From contig JACKID010000001.1 in NCBI GenBank assembly GCA_020638675.1, forward strand, positions 1,302,001 through 1,366,000: a DNA stretch of 64,000 bases. Reading direction: 5' to 3'. Below the pieces are notes generated by a model. The model was not told where the DNA came from, did no database searches, and saw nothing but the letters and a program-made list of their open reading frames with translations. This DNA is from Planctomycetota bacterium (GTDB lineage: Bacteria > Planctomycetota > UBA8742 > UBA2392). Every line of letters begins with the position of its first letter. The stretch's first letter is position 1. Below, piece after piece: positions 18,275 through 27,057 of this stretch. The position numbers and the translations under genes are program-made.

Positions 18275-18754
18275 ATGACGCTACTCATAGTAGAATACGT
18301 TCCCTACGTTGCGTTCACGGCCGCCGCCGGGCTGGTGGCCTGGGTAGCCGCTGACGTGCTGCGAAGCAGGAAGCGCACGACTGGCGGGGTACCCGAAACA
18401 ACGAAGGAATCGGGGCGTGGGCTTGCAGGGCCCGCCCAGCCGCTGACGGGCTTGCAGCCCGAGGTTGAAGATGAGCGGGCGGCGATTGACGAAGTCGGCG
18501 AGGCAACGCCCGACCTGACACCGGCGGAAGAGCTTCACCTGCCGGTCTCACAGGCTCGCGACCTGGCGGCGGAAGATGAGCAGACCGCGGAGGCAGAAGA
18601 GCCTGCCGTGGAAAGCACGGAAGAAAACGAGCCCGTGGACGACGCACCGGTCGTCGCGGCGGCAGTGATCCCGGTGCGGCGCGACCCGTCGGTAAGGGTG
18701 TTTGATACCGCGGTCGCAGCGAGTGAGCGCAAGGTCATGTCCCCGGACGACTGA
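18275..18754 (+). CDS. Small acidic single-pass membrane protein, unknown
   Basis: 159 residues from ATG at 18275; an in-frame start at 18236 would add a less plausible arginine-rich leader. One membrane helix (PYVAFTAAAGLVAWVAADVL) is followed by a short basic stretch (RSRKRTT), suggesting an N-out orientation, and then about 115 residues rich in Glu, Asp, Ala and Pro that are probably disordered. No family is recognised. It lies 18 bases before the diguanylate cyclase gene and may be co-transcribed with it. Confidence 0.55.
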   Translation: MTLLIVEYVPYVAFTAAAGLVAWVAADVLRSRKRTTGGVPETTKESGRGLAGPAQPLTGLQPEVEDERAAIDEVGEATPDLTPAEELHLPVSQARDLAAEDEQTAEAEEPAVESTEENEPVDDAPVVAAAVIPVRRDPSVRVFDTAVAASERKVMSPDD

Positions 18755-18772
18755 TGCGCTGAGTAAAGGCGC

Positions 18773-20257
18773 ATGCACGACACGTCGGTAACGGTTCAGC
18801 CAAGCCTGCTGCAACTCCACTTTGAGACATCAGTGGACGGTCAGTACGTTCTGGACCCTGAAGCCGACGTCTTCATCAAGGTCAACCCCGCGATGTGCGA
18901 GCTGGTCGGCTACACGCGGGAGCAGCTGGTTGAGGCCCGTCGGCCGGTCTCCACCATGTCCATCATTCACGAGGATGATCGCGCCCAGGTCAGCGATCAC
19001 CGCGGCACAGTGCGCGACGCAGGCGACAGCGGCGTCGCGCGCTTTCGTGTTGTGCGCCCGGACGGCGAAGTCCGGCACCTCGAAGTACGCTTCACGCTGA
19101 TCCGCTACATGGGGCGGCTGGTGCAGGTGGGCAGCGCGCGCGACGTCAGCCATCAGGTCAAGATGGAAGTGAAGCTGCGCAACGAGTCCGAGTTCAACCG
19201 CGAACTCACTCTCGCGGCGCAGCAGTCCGCCAAGGACGCCCAGAAAAAGAGCCTCGAAGTGCTGGAAGCCAACACGCGCGTCGGCGCGCTGTCGGAGGTC
19301 CTGCGCGCGATCCCGTTGCTCACCAAGCGATTGCTGGAGCTGAGCGAGATCAACGACGTGTTCAAAGAAACCGCGTTGACGATGGTGAATGACGCGCAGT
19401 TCTCGAGCTGCGCCGTGCTGCTGAAAGATGACAACGGCAAACTGGAGGTGAAGTACGCCAACCCGTTCCGGACCACTACCAGCCTGCAGGTGAAGGAAAC
19501 CCCGCTTCTGAGCCGCGTTCTCACGGGCGATGAGGAGCTGGCGGTAGACGAGAACGGCACCCACTTCGCCGCCATCCGCGCGGGTGCGCAGGTGCGTGGT
19601 ATTCTGCAGGTCGGGCTGCCGAAAAACCTGCAGCGTTTCTATGCGGGGCACAAGCCCATCCAGCAGTCGATCCGAGACTTGGTCAGCACGATCGCCGACT
19701 TCCTCGGTGTCGTGATCAGTAACCACGAAAACCTGGAACGCATCAAGCAGCAGAGCCGCGTGGACAAGTTGACCGGGCTGTTCAACCGCCGCGTCTTCGA
19801 AGAGCAGCTCACCACCGAGTTCCGGCGCGCGATCCGCTACGATCGCGACCTGAGCCTGGTGATTCTCGACATCGACGACTTCCGCAACGTGAATAACACC
19901 TACGGTCACCAGATGGGCGACCGCGTACTGGAGCAGCTTGGCAGCCTGCTGGCCGGCAGCTTCCGCGACCTCGACACCGTCTGCCGCTACGGCGGCGAGG
20001 AAATCTGCGTGATCCTGCCCGAAACGGTGGGGGAGGCCGCACGCGTCAAGGCCGAGCACATCCGCCGCAAGATCAACGAGCTCGAAATCCCGCTGCTCGA
20101 GGACGACAGCAAACTGATCCGGATCACGGCCTCGATGGGAATCGCCTGCGTCAACAAGAGCATCACCAATGAAGAGCAGCTGCTGCGCGATGCGGACCGC
20201 GCGCTCTACTGGGTGAAGAACAACGGCAAGAACCAGGTGAAGCTCGCCGACGGCTAG
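18773..20257 (+). CDS. PAS-GAF-like diguanylate cyclase
   Basis: 494 residues, no membrane helix, so probably cytoplasmic. Order: PAS domain at about 15-130 (DPEADVFIKVNPAMCELVGY and VRPDGEVRHLEVRF), a helical linker at about 130-175, a GAF-like sensor at about 180-310, then a GGDEF domain. The active-site loop reads GGEEI near residue 407, and an RxxD inhibitory site (RDLD) precedes it by the expected five residues, so product inhibition by cyclic di-GMP is likely. Other family markers are DKLTGLFNRRVFEEQL and LVILDIDDFRNVNNTYGHQ. It makes c-di-GMP in response to an unknown PAS/GAF signal, controlling adhesion, motility or secretion. Confidence 0.93.
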   Translation: MHDTSVTVQPSLLQLHFETSVDGQYVLDPEADVFIKVNPAMCELVGYTREQLVEARRPVSTMSIIHEDDRAQVSDHRGTVRDAGDSGVARFRVVRPDGEVRHLEVRFTLIRYMGRLVQVGSARDVSHQVKMEVKLRNESEFNRELTLAAQQSAKDAQKKSLEVLEANTRVGALSEVLRAIPLLTKRLLELSEINDVFKETALTMVNDAQFSSCAVLLKDDNGKLEVKYANPFRTTTSLQVKETPLLSRVLTGDEELAVDENGTHFAAIRAGAQVRGILQVGLPKNLQRFYAGHKPIQQSIRDLVSTIADFLGVVISNHENLERIKQQSRVDKLTGLFNRRVFEEQLTTEFRRAIRYDRDLSLVILDIDDFRNVNNTYGHQMGDRVLEQLGSLLAGSFRDLDTVCRYGGEEICVILPETVGEAARVKAEHIRRKINELEIPLLEDDSKLIRITASMGIACVNKSITNEEQLLRDADRALYWVKNNGKNQVKLADG

Positions 20258-20266
20258 CGGCGAGCC

Positions 20267-20349
20267 AAGGCAAAAGGAAAAAGTCAAAAGGCGAAACGGA
20301 ACTACCCGATGTAGACCGTCATGGCCCTTTGCCTTTTTATTTTTGCCTT
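20267..20349. repeat. AAGGCAAAA-type imperfect inverted repeat
   Basis: Two 26-base arms (20267-20292 and 20324-20349) are inverted copies with about five mismatches; each is built from AAGGCAAAA-like A-rich units. It starts 10 bases after the cyclase stop and covers the in-frame TTG at 20343, which argues against that codon being the start of the next gene. It could act as a bidirectional terminator or be a dispersed non-coding repeat. Confidence 0.6.
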
Positions 20350-20363
20350 CTGACCTGGACGCC

Positions 20364-21125
20364 GTGCCGACACTTGCCGCATTCCTGAATCTTGTACTTG
20401 GTGTCAGCCTGCTGATTCTGGCTACCTACGGGCTGCGGTGGTTGTGGATTCGTGCCGTTCCTCCGCGCATTCTTGCCTACATGATCGCTCCGGGCGTTGC
20501 TGTGCATGAGCTATCCCATGCGGCGGCGTGCGTGCTGACGGGCGCGAAGGTGCATAGCATGGTGCTGTTCCGCAGCGACGGCAGCGGCGAAGTCAAACAC
20601 GGCCCGCCCAAGATCAAGTACATCGGCGACGTGGCCATCAGCCTCGCGCCGCTCGTCGGCTGCACGCTGTGCCTGGTATTGCTGGGGCTGATCCTGCGCT
20701 CGCCGGTGAATTTCTACGCGGTTCGCACCGACGCCGTGCAGACCAACCAGCTCATGTTCGCGGCCTCTCTCGTGCAGCTGGTGTGGGACGACATGGTGCT
20801 GTTCTTCAAGCTGTCGTCGCTGGGCGACTGGCGCACGTGGGTGTTCCTCTACTTCGCGATGGCCTTCACCATGAGCATGGCGCCATCGAAGCAGGACCTG
20901 AAGAACGGCTCGGTCGGGATTCTCGTGGTCTGCGGGATCGTGCTGGTGCTGCACCTGATCGTCGACCGGCTGTTCCGCGCCAGCGGCGACGGTCCGATCT
21001 TCGGCTTCATCGGCAACGCGCTGGTGAAGCTGCACTATCCGCTGGCGATCTGCGCGCTGTCGTTGATCCTGTTCTGCTTCGTCTACCTGATCGGGCTGCC
21101 GTTCCGCCGCAGGCGCAGGCGTTGA
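20364..21125 (+). CDS. Membrane zinc metallopeptidase, M50-like (HELSH)
   Basis: 253 residues from GTG at 20364. The sequence is hydrophobic, with about five or six membrane helices. Near residue 48 it has AVHELSHAAACVLTGAKV, an HExxH zinc motif at the end of a hydrophobic helix as in site-2-type proteases; a canonical downstream LDG motif was not found, so the third metal ligand is unclear. Related bacterial proteins are poorly characterised M50-like membrane proteins. It converges on the WYL gene, with one base between the stops, so the pair may share a short intergenic region for termination. Confidence 0.65.
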   Translation: MPTLAAFLNLVLGVSLLILATYGLRWLWIRAVPPRILAYMIAPGVAVHELSHAAACVLTGAKVHSMVLFRSDGSGEVKHGPPKIKYIGDVAISLAPLVGCTLCLVLLGLILRSPVNFYAVRTDAVQTNQLMFAASLVQLVWDDMVLFFKLSSLGDWRTWVFLYFAMAFTMSMAPSKQDLKNGSVGILVVCGIVLVLHLIVDRLFRASGDGPIFGFIGNALVKLHYPLAICALSLILFCFVYLIGLPFRRRRRR

Positions 21126-21126
21126 T

Positions 21127-22107
21127 CTACTTGTGCGCCGCGAGCGACTGGCGGATCGTCTGGGCCAGTTCGTCGCGCAGGTGCTTGGGCTCAAGCAGGT
21201 CCGCGTGCTCACCGAAGCCCATCACGAAGCCGATCGCCCAGAACGGATTGTAGAGCGGCGTCTCGATCACGGCCCGCCCGTCGCCCAGTTTCTTTATCTT
21301 CACGCCGGGCGACTCGGACCACTCTTCCACGACTTCGGCCGCGACCAGCTTGCTGAAACGCACCACCAGGCGTGATTTCGGCCTGCCGTGGAACAGCGAT
21401 TCCATCTTGCCCAATTCGCGCCGCTTGGGCGGCTGCTCGTCGAAGAACTTGTCGATCGGCTCGGCCTTGCGGATGCGGTCCAGCCGGAAGTGCCGAGTCT
21501 CCTCGGCCGTGTTGCAGTATGCGTAAAGGTAGAAGTGCGCGCCGATCTCCAGAACCGCAAACGGATGCACGACGCGCTTTGCCAGCCGGGCGCGGTGCGC
21601 TGAGTAGTACTCGATTTCGACCAGCTGCTGGTCCTCAATGGCTTCGGCCAGCATGCCGATCAGTTGGCGCATACGTTCCGTCTGGCGCGGCGTGACGAAG
21701 CCTTTGGCCGAGTCGTTCAGCAACTCGTGAACGCGTCCCTGCAGCGCCTCGCGCAGCATGTTTGTCAGACCGTCAATCTGTTTCTGCGTACGCGCGTCGG
21801 CGCCGCGGCTGAAGTGTTCCAGCGCGTACTTCAGCGCCAGCGATTCCTGCGGCGTGAAATTCAGCGGGCGTGCGAAATGACCGGCAAAGCGCACGTGCAC
21901 CTGCGCGGTCTTGCCGGAGCCCTGCAGGCTGTAGTTGATGTAGTCGCTGGGAGAGTAGGGCGGCACGCCGCACATCATCAGGCGCTCAAGGTCGCGCAGC
22001 AGGCGCGCGGGCGTGCGGTGCGTCGCCTTGGCGGCGTCTCGCAGCGAGATGCCCTCGTTGGCAACGAGGAAGCTGACGAGGCTGACCAGGTTGGTCACTT
22101 CGCTCAT
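21127..22107 (-). CDS. WYL-domain transcriptional regulator (PafC-like)
   Basis: 326 residues. The N-terminal winged-helix part (LVSFLVANEGISLRDAAKATHRTPARLLRDLERL) is followed by a helical linker and a WYL domain (VEIEYYSAHRARLAKRVVHPFAVLEIGAHFYLYAYCN), then a C-terminal WCX-type extension. WYL domains sense nucleic acid-linked or nucleotide ligands. ATG with GGAG upstream; the start overlaps the stop of the preceding WYL gene by 4 bases, so the two are translationally coupled, as with pafB-pafC. PafBC in actinobacteria activates genes after DNA damage; whether that applies here is inference. Confidence 0.85.
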   Translation of the reverse strand: MSEVTNLVSLVSFLVANEGISLRDAAKATHRTPARLLRDLERLMMCGVPPYSPSDYINYSLQGSGKTAQVHVRFAGHFARPLNFTPQESLALKYALEHFSRGADARTQKQIDGLTNMLREALQGRVHELLNDSAKGFVTPRQTERMRQLIGMLAEAIEDQQLVEIEYYSAHRARLAKRVVHPFAVLEIGAHFYLYAYCNTAEETRHFRLDRIRKAEPIDKFFDEQPPKRRELGKMESLFHGRPKSRLVVRFSKLVAAEVVEEWSESPGVKIKKLGDGRAVIETPLYNPFWAIGFVMGFGEHADLLEPKHLRDELAQTIRQSLAAHK

Positions 22108-23132
22108 CGAGATCTCCTGTCCATGGCGGACAGCGAGGCCTTCAGTCGCTGGACGACCAGCTTGCGCAACTCAGGCGGGTGCTGCACTTCCCAATGGCCC
22201 GGAAACTCGCCCAGGTAGCCTAGCAGCTCCCCGGGGTAGGCCTGGGGCAGGTTCAGCGTGACCGAGCCGTCACGGTGCGCCTTGATTTCGTATATGCCGG
22301 CGAACTCGTTCTCGATCACGAATCCGACTTCGGCATCGAACTTGATGCGCACATCCTTGAACGCGTTCTCACCGCGCCCGAAGACGTCGGCCGAGAAGCT
22401 GCGTTCGGGGTCGTATCCCGCGGGCACCTCGTATTCAGGGCCTTTCGCGCGCGGGTTCGCTGCCGCGACCTTGCCGCGCATGCGGGACAGGCGAAAGGTG
22501 CGCTCGGCGCCACGGTCCACATCGAAGCCGACCAGGTACCAGCCGCCGCGCCTGGAAACGAGGGCATAAGGCGCCACCGTGCGTTTTTCGGTGCCCTTGC
22601 CGCTGCGCGCGGCGTAGCTGAACTGCACCCGCCGGCGCTCCAGCAGTGCCGCGCCGATGGCTTCCAACTGCGCGCTCTCGCCACGGCGCCGATGCAAGGT
22701 GCGCCGCACAAACGTGCGCGGCAAGCGGGCGGGCAGGCCCTCGCTGCCGGCCCCGGCCTGCAGTTTCAGCAGTGCCGAAGACAGGTGGCTCTTGAATGGT
22801 CCGGCGTCGTCATCCTCGAGGTACGCCATGCCGATGCGGTACATCAGCAGGCGCTGCTCGTCAGAGATGCTGAGTGACGGCAGCAGACATGCGCCGCGGT
22901 CGATTTCGTACTCTGAGCGCGTGAATACCGAGTGGCGGATGATCTTCAGGCCTGACGCCTCAAGGGCCTTGAGGTCGCGCTCCAGCCGTTTCTGGCGCGA
23001 CCGGAGCGGTGTCTCGTCGTCGTTGTAGCCTTCGATCTGGGAGAGGGTGTCCCAGTCCAACGGCGCACGCGCCTTCAGCAACACGCTGAGCAGGTTGAGT
23101 TGCCGTTCGGTTGTTCCGACAGACGTACGCAA
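22104..23132 (-). CDS. WYL-domain transcriptional regulator (PafB-like)
   Basis: 342 residues, TTG start preceded by GGGGGAATC. N-terminal HTH (TTERQLNLLSVLLKARAPLDWDTLSQIEGY with RQKRLERDLKALEASGL), then the WYL core (RRVQFSYAARSGKGTEKRTVAPYALVSRRGGWYLVGFDVDR) and a C-terminal extension that ends in LVVQRL. First gene of a coupled WYL pair. Paired WYL regulators typically form a heterodimer or one fused chain. No clear operator was identified upstream. Confidence 0.85.
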   Translation of the reverse strand: MRTSVGTTERQLNLLSVLLKARAPLDWDTLSQIEGYNDDETPLRSRQKRLERDLKALEASGLKIIRHSVFTRSEYEIDRGACLLPSLSISDEQRLLMYRIGMAYLEDDDAGPFKSHLSSALLKLQAGAGSEGLPARLPRTFVRRTLHRRRGESAQLEAIGAALLERRRVQFSYAARSGKGTEKRTVAPYALVSRRGGWYLVGFDVDRGAERTFRLSRMRGKVAAANPRAKGPEYEVPAGYDPERSFSADVFGRGENAFKDVRIKFDAEVGFVIENEFAGIYEIKAHRDGSVTLNLPQAYPGELLGYLGEFPGHWEVQHPPELRKLVVQRLKASLSAMDRRSR

Positions 23133-23183
23133 GATTCCCCCGTGCGCGAGTCTACCAACCGTTGCGACATTTGACCGGACAGC

Positions 23184-24008
23184 CTAGCCCGGGTGGATGC
23201 CGGACTTCGGTTTGGTGATGTCCGAGGGCACCGTGATGGTGCGCGACGACAGGCGGATCTCTTCCTCAATGTCTTCGGCGTCGCGCTTGGCCCGCTTGGC
23301 GGAGCGGATCTTGATGACCACGATCATGATAATCACCGCGACCACGGCTACGCCCAGCAGCCCGCCGCTGATGCTCTTGGAGGCCTTTTCCAGCCATTCA
23401 CGCCCGTAGATGGAGGCCGCGGCGCCGAGGCTCAGCCAGATCGGTATGCTGACCAGGCAGCCCAGGAAGTCAAACAGCAGGAAGCGCGGCAGCGACATCC
23501 GCATCGTGCCCGCGCTGAAGAACGTCACGAAGCGCACCCCGGCGACCTGTCGCCCCAGGAACACCGTCCAGCTGCCGTAGTTGTCAAACCAGCCCTGCAC
23601 CTTGCGCATGCGCTTTTCGGTCAGCACGCGCTTCATGAATTTGAAGCGGTCCCGAATGTCAAAGCCAAAGCGGCGACCGAGCCACCATGCGCCCGTATCA
23701 CCGACCAGGATGGCGAAGCTGGTCGCAACAAATGCGCCGGCGAAGTAGTACCAGACGAAGTGGTCGCCCGCCTGCTTGTAGGCGCTAAAACCGGCCAGCG
23801 TCAGCCAGATGTCCTCCGGCGCAGGCAGGCCGACGCCCGTCAGGAACAGGATCACCATGATCACGGGCCAGATGGTGGTCGCGTTGTCCTGGTTCCATTG
23901 TGGATCGAACAGGGTTGAATACAGCGCCTCCATCGCGCCAGCCTTGTCGGCAAGCTCGTTCAGCGCATCGGCGGTACTCAGCATCAGGGTTTGAAGCAGC
24001 GGAAGCAA
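23184..24008 (-). CDS. DedA/SNARE-associated family membrane protein
   Basis: 274 residues with about five to six membrane segments. The DedA core is clear: LTGVGLPAPEDIWLTLAGF, an FAILVGDTGAWWLGRRFG block, and WFDNYGSWTVFLGRQVAGVRFVTFFSAGTMRMSLPRF with the family Gly-Arg. DedA proteins flip polyprenyl-phosphate or phospholipid carriers and support membrane-potential homeostasis. The C-terminal tail after the last helix is charged and cytoplasmic. TTG at 24008 has a GGGGAA six bases upstream; ATG at 23984 is an alternative start. Confidence 0.88.
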   Translation of the reverse strand: MLPLLQTLMLSTADALNELADKAGAMEALYSTLFDPQWNQDNATTIWPVIMVILFLTGVGLPAPEDIWLTLAGFSAYKQAGDHFVWYYFAGAFVATSFAILVGDTGAWWLGRRFGFDIRDRFKFMKRVLTEKRMRKVQGWFDNYGSWTVFLGRQVAGVRFVTFFSAGTMRMSLPRFLLFDFLGCLVSIPIWLSLGAAASIYGREWLEKASKSISGGLLGVAVVAVIIMIVVIKIRSAKRAKRDAEDIEEEIRLSSRTITVPSDITKPKSGIHPG

Positions 24009-24081
24009 CGCGTGTTCCCCGTCGGCCGTGGGCGGGCACTATGCCAGTGGATTGCGCCGTGTGCACGGGCAACTCGTGTGA

Positions 24082-24510
24082 CTAATCATGGTCTTCCGGT
24101 GGCAGATCAGCGCAGAGCAACCCGACGGCCGAGAGCCAGCTTCCGCCGCGGTAGTCGCTGGCAGTCTGGGGCAGATTAAGTTTCAGTCCCACGCTGGGGT
24201 TGGCGTCGAGCTTGATCATCTGGTGGTCCACGCCTTCCCAGGTGCGCCCGTATGCGCGTACCTGATCTCCCGCCGGGTCGGGCTTGATCACTTCGAACTT
24301 GGGCTCGCCGGCCGCCGCGTATTCGACCTTGCCCTCGGTCTCGACTGTCAGGCTGACCGGGTAGGAAGTGCCCTCCACGAACAGCCCCTCGGCCAGCTCA
24401 GGGTCGGCATAACATTTGGCGTGGAAAGTGTTTCCGTTCAGCTTGAACTCGATGCGCCCAGGCTTTGCGGCCTTGGGTACATAGCTGATGATCTCAACGA
24501 TATGAACCAT
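24082..24510 (-). CDS. Small hypothetical protein, predicted soluble
   Basis: 142 residues from ATG at 24510, chosen because AAAGGA lies six bases upstream; longer in-frame versions lack one. The sequence is beta-rich (VHIVEIISYVPK, GRIEFKLNGNTFHAKCYAD, YPVSLTVETEGKVEYAA), without signal or membrane helix, with alternating charged and hydrophobic residues like an OB or lipocalin-type barrel. No family is recognised. It sits between a DedA gene and the divergent PDZ gene. Confidence 0.6.
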   Translation of the reverse strand: MVHIVEIISYVPKAAKPGRIEFKLNGNTFHAKCYADPELAEGLFVEGTSYPVSLTVETEGKVEYAAAGEPKFEVIKPDPAGDQVRAYGRTWEGVDHQMIKLDANPSVGLKLNLPQTASDYRGGSWLSAVGLLCADLPPEDHD

Positions 24511-24633
24511 TTCGCGTCCTTTGTGCAGAGTGTGCCAAGGAGTGTGGACAAGTCCAGCCAAACCGTTCGCCTCGCGGGACGTTCATCCGTATGATAAAGG
24601 GTCCTGAGTTCGAGGCTTGTGACGGAGAAAGCG

Positions 24634-25521
24634 ATGCGATTCGCGGGTTCGGTTTTCTGTGCATTGATGCTGCTGGTGATGGGCGCCACCGCGCTTTCGG
24701 CGCAGTCCGGCACGGCCTGGCTAGGTGTTAAGCTTGAGGTTGTGGATGCGCCGGAGGCCAAGAAGCTCGGCATCGACGGCGGGCTGAAAGTCACCCGCGT
24801 GGACGAAAAGTCCCCGGCCGCTGACGCAGGCATGGTCAAGGGCGACATCGTTCTGTCAGCCGGCGAAGACACGATCACGACCATTGAGCAGATGCGCGAC
24901 GTCATGGCCGCCAAGCGCCCCGGCGACATGCTCAGCCTGGGCGTGCGCCACGAGAACGGGCGCACTGAGCCGCTGATGATTACGCTTGGCTCATCCGCCG
25001 ACAAGGACGACAAATTCGGCGACGACGCCAAGGTGAAGGAACTGCGCGAGCGCCTTCGCGAACTGGACGCCGAGCGTCGCCGCACACAGGAAGACCTTGA
25101 GCGCCGCCTGGAAGAGCTGCGCGGAGGCAAGGCCGACAAGGAAACCGAGAAGCCCACCGTGGAGGAGCCGGCCGAGCCCGACGTCAAGCCGGACAGCCAC
25201 CAGCCGGAGCGCGTGACGCTTAAGGTCACGATGGGCGCCAGCTTCGTGAACCTCGAGGCGGAAGAGTCCAAGAAGCTCGAAATCGAGGGCGGCATTCGCG
25301 TCACCGGCGTTACCCGTGGCGGCGCGGCCGAAGAGGCGGGGCTTAAGGTGGATGACATTGTTGTCTACGCCAACAGCGACACCGTGACCGGCACCGGCGA
25401 GCTTCGCGTGCTGCTGTCCAAGCATGAGCCCGGCGACCGCCTTGAGCTGGAAATTATTCGCGACGGCAAACGCCAGAATCTGACCGTTGTACTTCGTGCG
25501 AAGAACGCAAACGGTCGCTGA
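24634..25521 (+). CDS. Secreted double-PDZ protein
   Basis: 295 residues from ATG at 24634, with GGAG six bases upstream. A signal peptide (FCALMLLVMGATALSAQSG) is followed by a first PDZ domain (AWLGVKLEVVDAPEAKKLGI ... GMVKGDIVLSAGEDTITTIEQM), a highly charged coiled coil (KELRERLRELDAERRRTQED), an acidic Pro/Glu linker and a second PDZ (GIRVTGVTRGGAAEEAGLKVDDIVVYANSD). There is no trypsin-like or other protease domain, so it is probably an adaptor or scaffold outside the cytoplasm rather than a peptidase. It may be co-transcribed with the GspK-like gene 19 bases downstream. Confidence 0.85.
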   Translation: MRFAGSVFCALMLLVMGATALSAQSGTAWLGVKLEVVDAPEAKKLGIDGGLKVTRVDEKSPAADAGMVKGDIVLSAGEDTITTIEQMRDVMAAKRPGDMLSLGVRHENGRTEPLMITLGSSADKDDKFGDDAKVKELRERLRELDAERRRTQEDLERRLEELRGGKADKETEKPTVEEPAEPDVKPDSHQPERVTLKVTMGASFVNLEAEESKKLEIEGGIRVTGVTRGGAAEEAGLKVDDIVVYANSDTVTGTGELRVLLSKHEPGDRLELEIIRDGKRQNLTVVLRAKNANGR

Positions 25522-25540
25522 TCCTGTGCGTTAAACATCC

Positions 25541-27055
25541 ATGGCCGAGCCAACCCAGCCGAAGCCAGGCAGACCCCGCAGGGATCGACGCGGGTTTGCG
25601 CTGCTGATCGTGATGATTCTGATCATCCTGTTGGCCGTGCTGGTGTTCGCGTTCCAGCGCGACGTGATGCGCGAAATCTCGATCTCGGCCAACGTGCGCG
25701 ATGACCTGAAGGCCGCTTACCTTGCCCAGATGGCGATGGTGCGCGGCCAGGTCATTCTTCGCCTCGACGACCACGCCGACTACGACAGCCTGAATGAGCC
25801 CTGGGCCCAGCCCGTCTCATGGGAAGGCGAAACGTGGGGCGCCGAGGATTCGGCCGACGGGCAGACGCCCCCGCAGCCGCAGATCCTGATCACCGACGAA
25901 GAGCGCAAGTTCAACCTGCTGTCGCTGGTGCGCGGCAACGAAACGCAGCAGGAAAAGGCGCGCAAGACGCTGCAGCGCCTGATCGCGATATGCCGCCGTG
26001 AAGACGACCGCCTGATGCTTGAGGGCGACGCAAAGACAGTACGCCGCGCGGGCGATGACTCGGTCAACACCGAGACGCTGGTTCGCAACCTTGTGAAGTA
26101 CCTTGAGGAGCGTGCCAGTGAAGACAGCGACGACCTCGAGATCACGGCCAACCCGAACACAAAGCCCGACGTCCGCAGCATGAAGAAGCAGACGCCGTTC
26201 GAAATGCTGACGGTCGGTGAGCTGCTCCAGGTGGAAGGCTGGACCGAGGTTCTTCTGTACGGGCCGATCCGCAAGGCCGACACCGGCATTGAGCAGGACG
26301 ATCCCAACGCAGACGAAGGGCCGCGCGACTGGAAGGACCTGAACGACCAGGAAAAGTTCGAGAAGCGCCGCGAGTCCATCGAGAGCATCGACGAGCGCTC
26401 GACGGATCCGACGCCGCTGCCGATCCTGGGCTTCATCACCCTGTACTCGACGGGCTTCATCAACGTCAACACCTGCTCACGTGAGCTGCTGCTGGCGCTG
26501 GACGAGAAGATGACGTGGGACGTGGTGGACCAGATCATCACGGCGCGCGAACAGGACCGGCAGGACATCGTCACGGCCGATGAGAACGGCGGCGAGCTGC
26601 CGGAAGAAGAGCCGGACCCGAACATCGACCCCAATGCACCGCCGCCCGAAGAAGAAGACAACGCGTCGTTCCGCCCGCAGGACCTTGCCAGCTACCAGGC
26701 GTTCGTGCAGCGCGTGAACAACCAGGCGGCGGCCGAAGGCGAAGAGCCGCCGACGGAAATCGAGGGCTTCACCGAAGAGATCTACAATGCGATCCGCCCG
26801 TGGCTTGTCGTGCGCTCGACCGTTTTTGAAGTCGAAGCGTCCGCGACCGTGGGCAAGGTGACGCACACGATTCGCGCCGTGTACCGCCGCACCGCAGCGG
26901 CCGCGCCGGCGCAACCGGCCGGCGACACCGGCCAGCCGACTGACGGCGGCACCGATACCGGTACCGACGCGGCAACCAGCGGCGAAGAGCCGCTGCCCGC
27001 GGAGCCCACAATGAAGCTCACGCTGCTGTTCCGGGATATCTCGAAGGGCGGCTAG
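25541..27055 (+). CDS. GspK-like minor pseudopilin, enlarged
   Basis: 504 residues; GspK is usually about 300. A basic Pro-rich start precedes GFALLIVMILIILLAVLVFAF, which is a typical pseudopilin hydrophobic helix, then AYLAQMAMVRGQVIL. The helix-hairpin-helix region is present (RKFNLLSLVRG near 125; FINVNTCSRELLLALDEKMT near 308, then VVDQIITARE). Acidic, Asp/Glu-rich insertions break up the domain, and the C-terminus is Thr/Gly-rich. In type II secretion GspK caps the pseudopilus. No gspG, H, I, J, E, F or complete D is nearby, so the partner machine is elsewhere or specialised. A second, much larger protein of this type starts at 7085. Confidence 0.8.
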   Translation: MAEPTQPKPGRPRRDRRGFALLIVMILIILLAVLVFAFQRDVMREISISANVRDDLKAAYLAQMAMVRGQVILRLDDHADYDSLNEPWAQPVSWEGETWGAEDSADGQTPPQPQILITDEERKFNLLSLVRGNETQQEKARKTLQRLIAICRREDDRLMLEGDAKTVRRAGDDSVNTETLVRNLVKYLEERASEDSDDLEITANPNTKPDVRSMKKQTPFEMLTVGELLQVEGWTEVLLYGPIRKADTGIEQDDPNADEGPRDWKDLNDQEKFEKRRESIESIDERSTDPTPLPILGFITLYSTGFINVNTCSRELLLALDEKMTWDVVDQIITAREQDRQDIVTADENGGELPEEEPDPNIDPNAPPPEEEDNASFRPQDLASYQAFVQRVNNQAAAEGEEPPTEIEGFTEEIYNAIRPWLVVRSTVFEVEASATVGKVTHTIRAVYRRTAAAAPAQPAGDTGQPTDGGTDTGTDAATSGEEPLPAEPTMKLTLLFRDISKGG

Positions 27056-27057
27056 GC

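Noticed and set aside
20343..20364. TTG at 20343 as the start of the M50-like gene
   Set aside because: It lies within the A-rich inverted repeat and has no ribosome binding site; GTG at 20364 gives a clean hydrophobic start.
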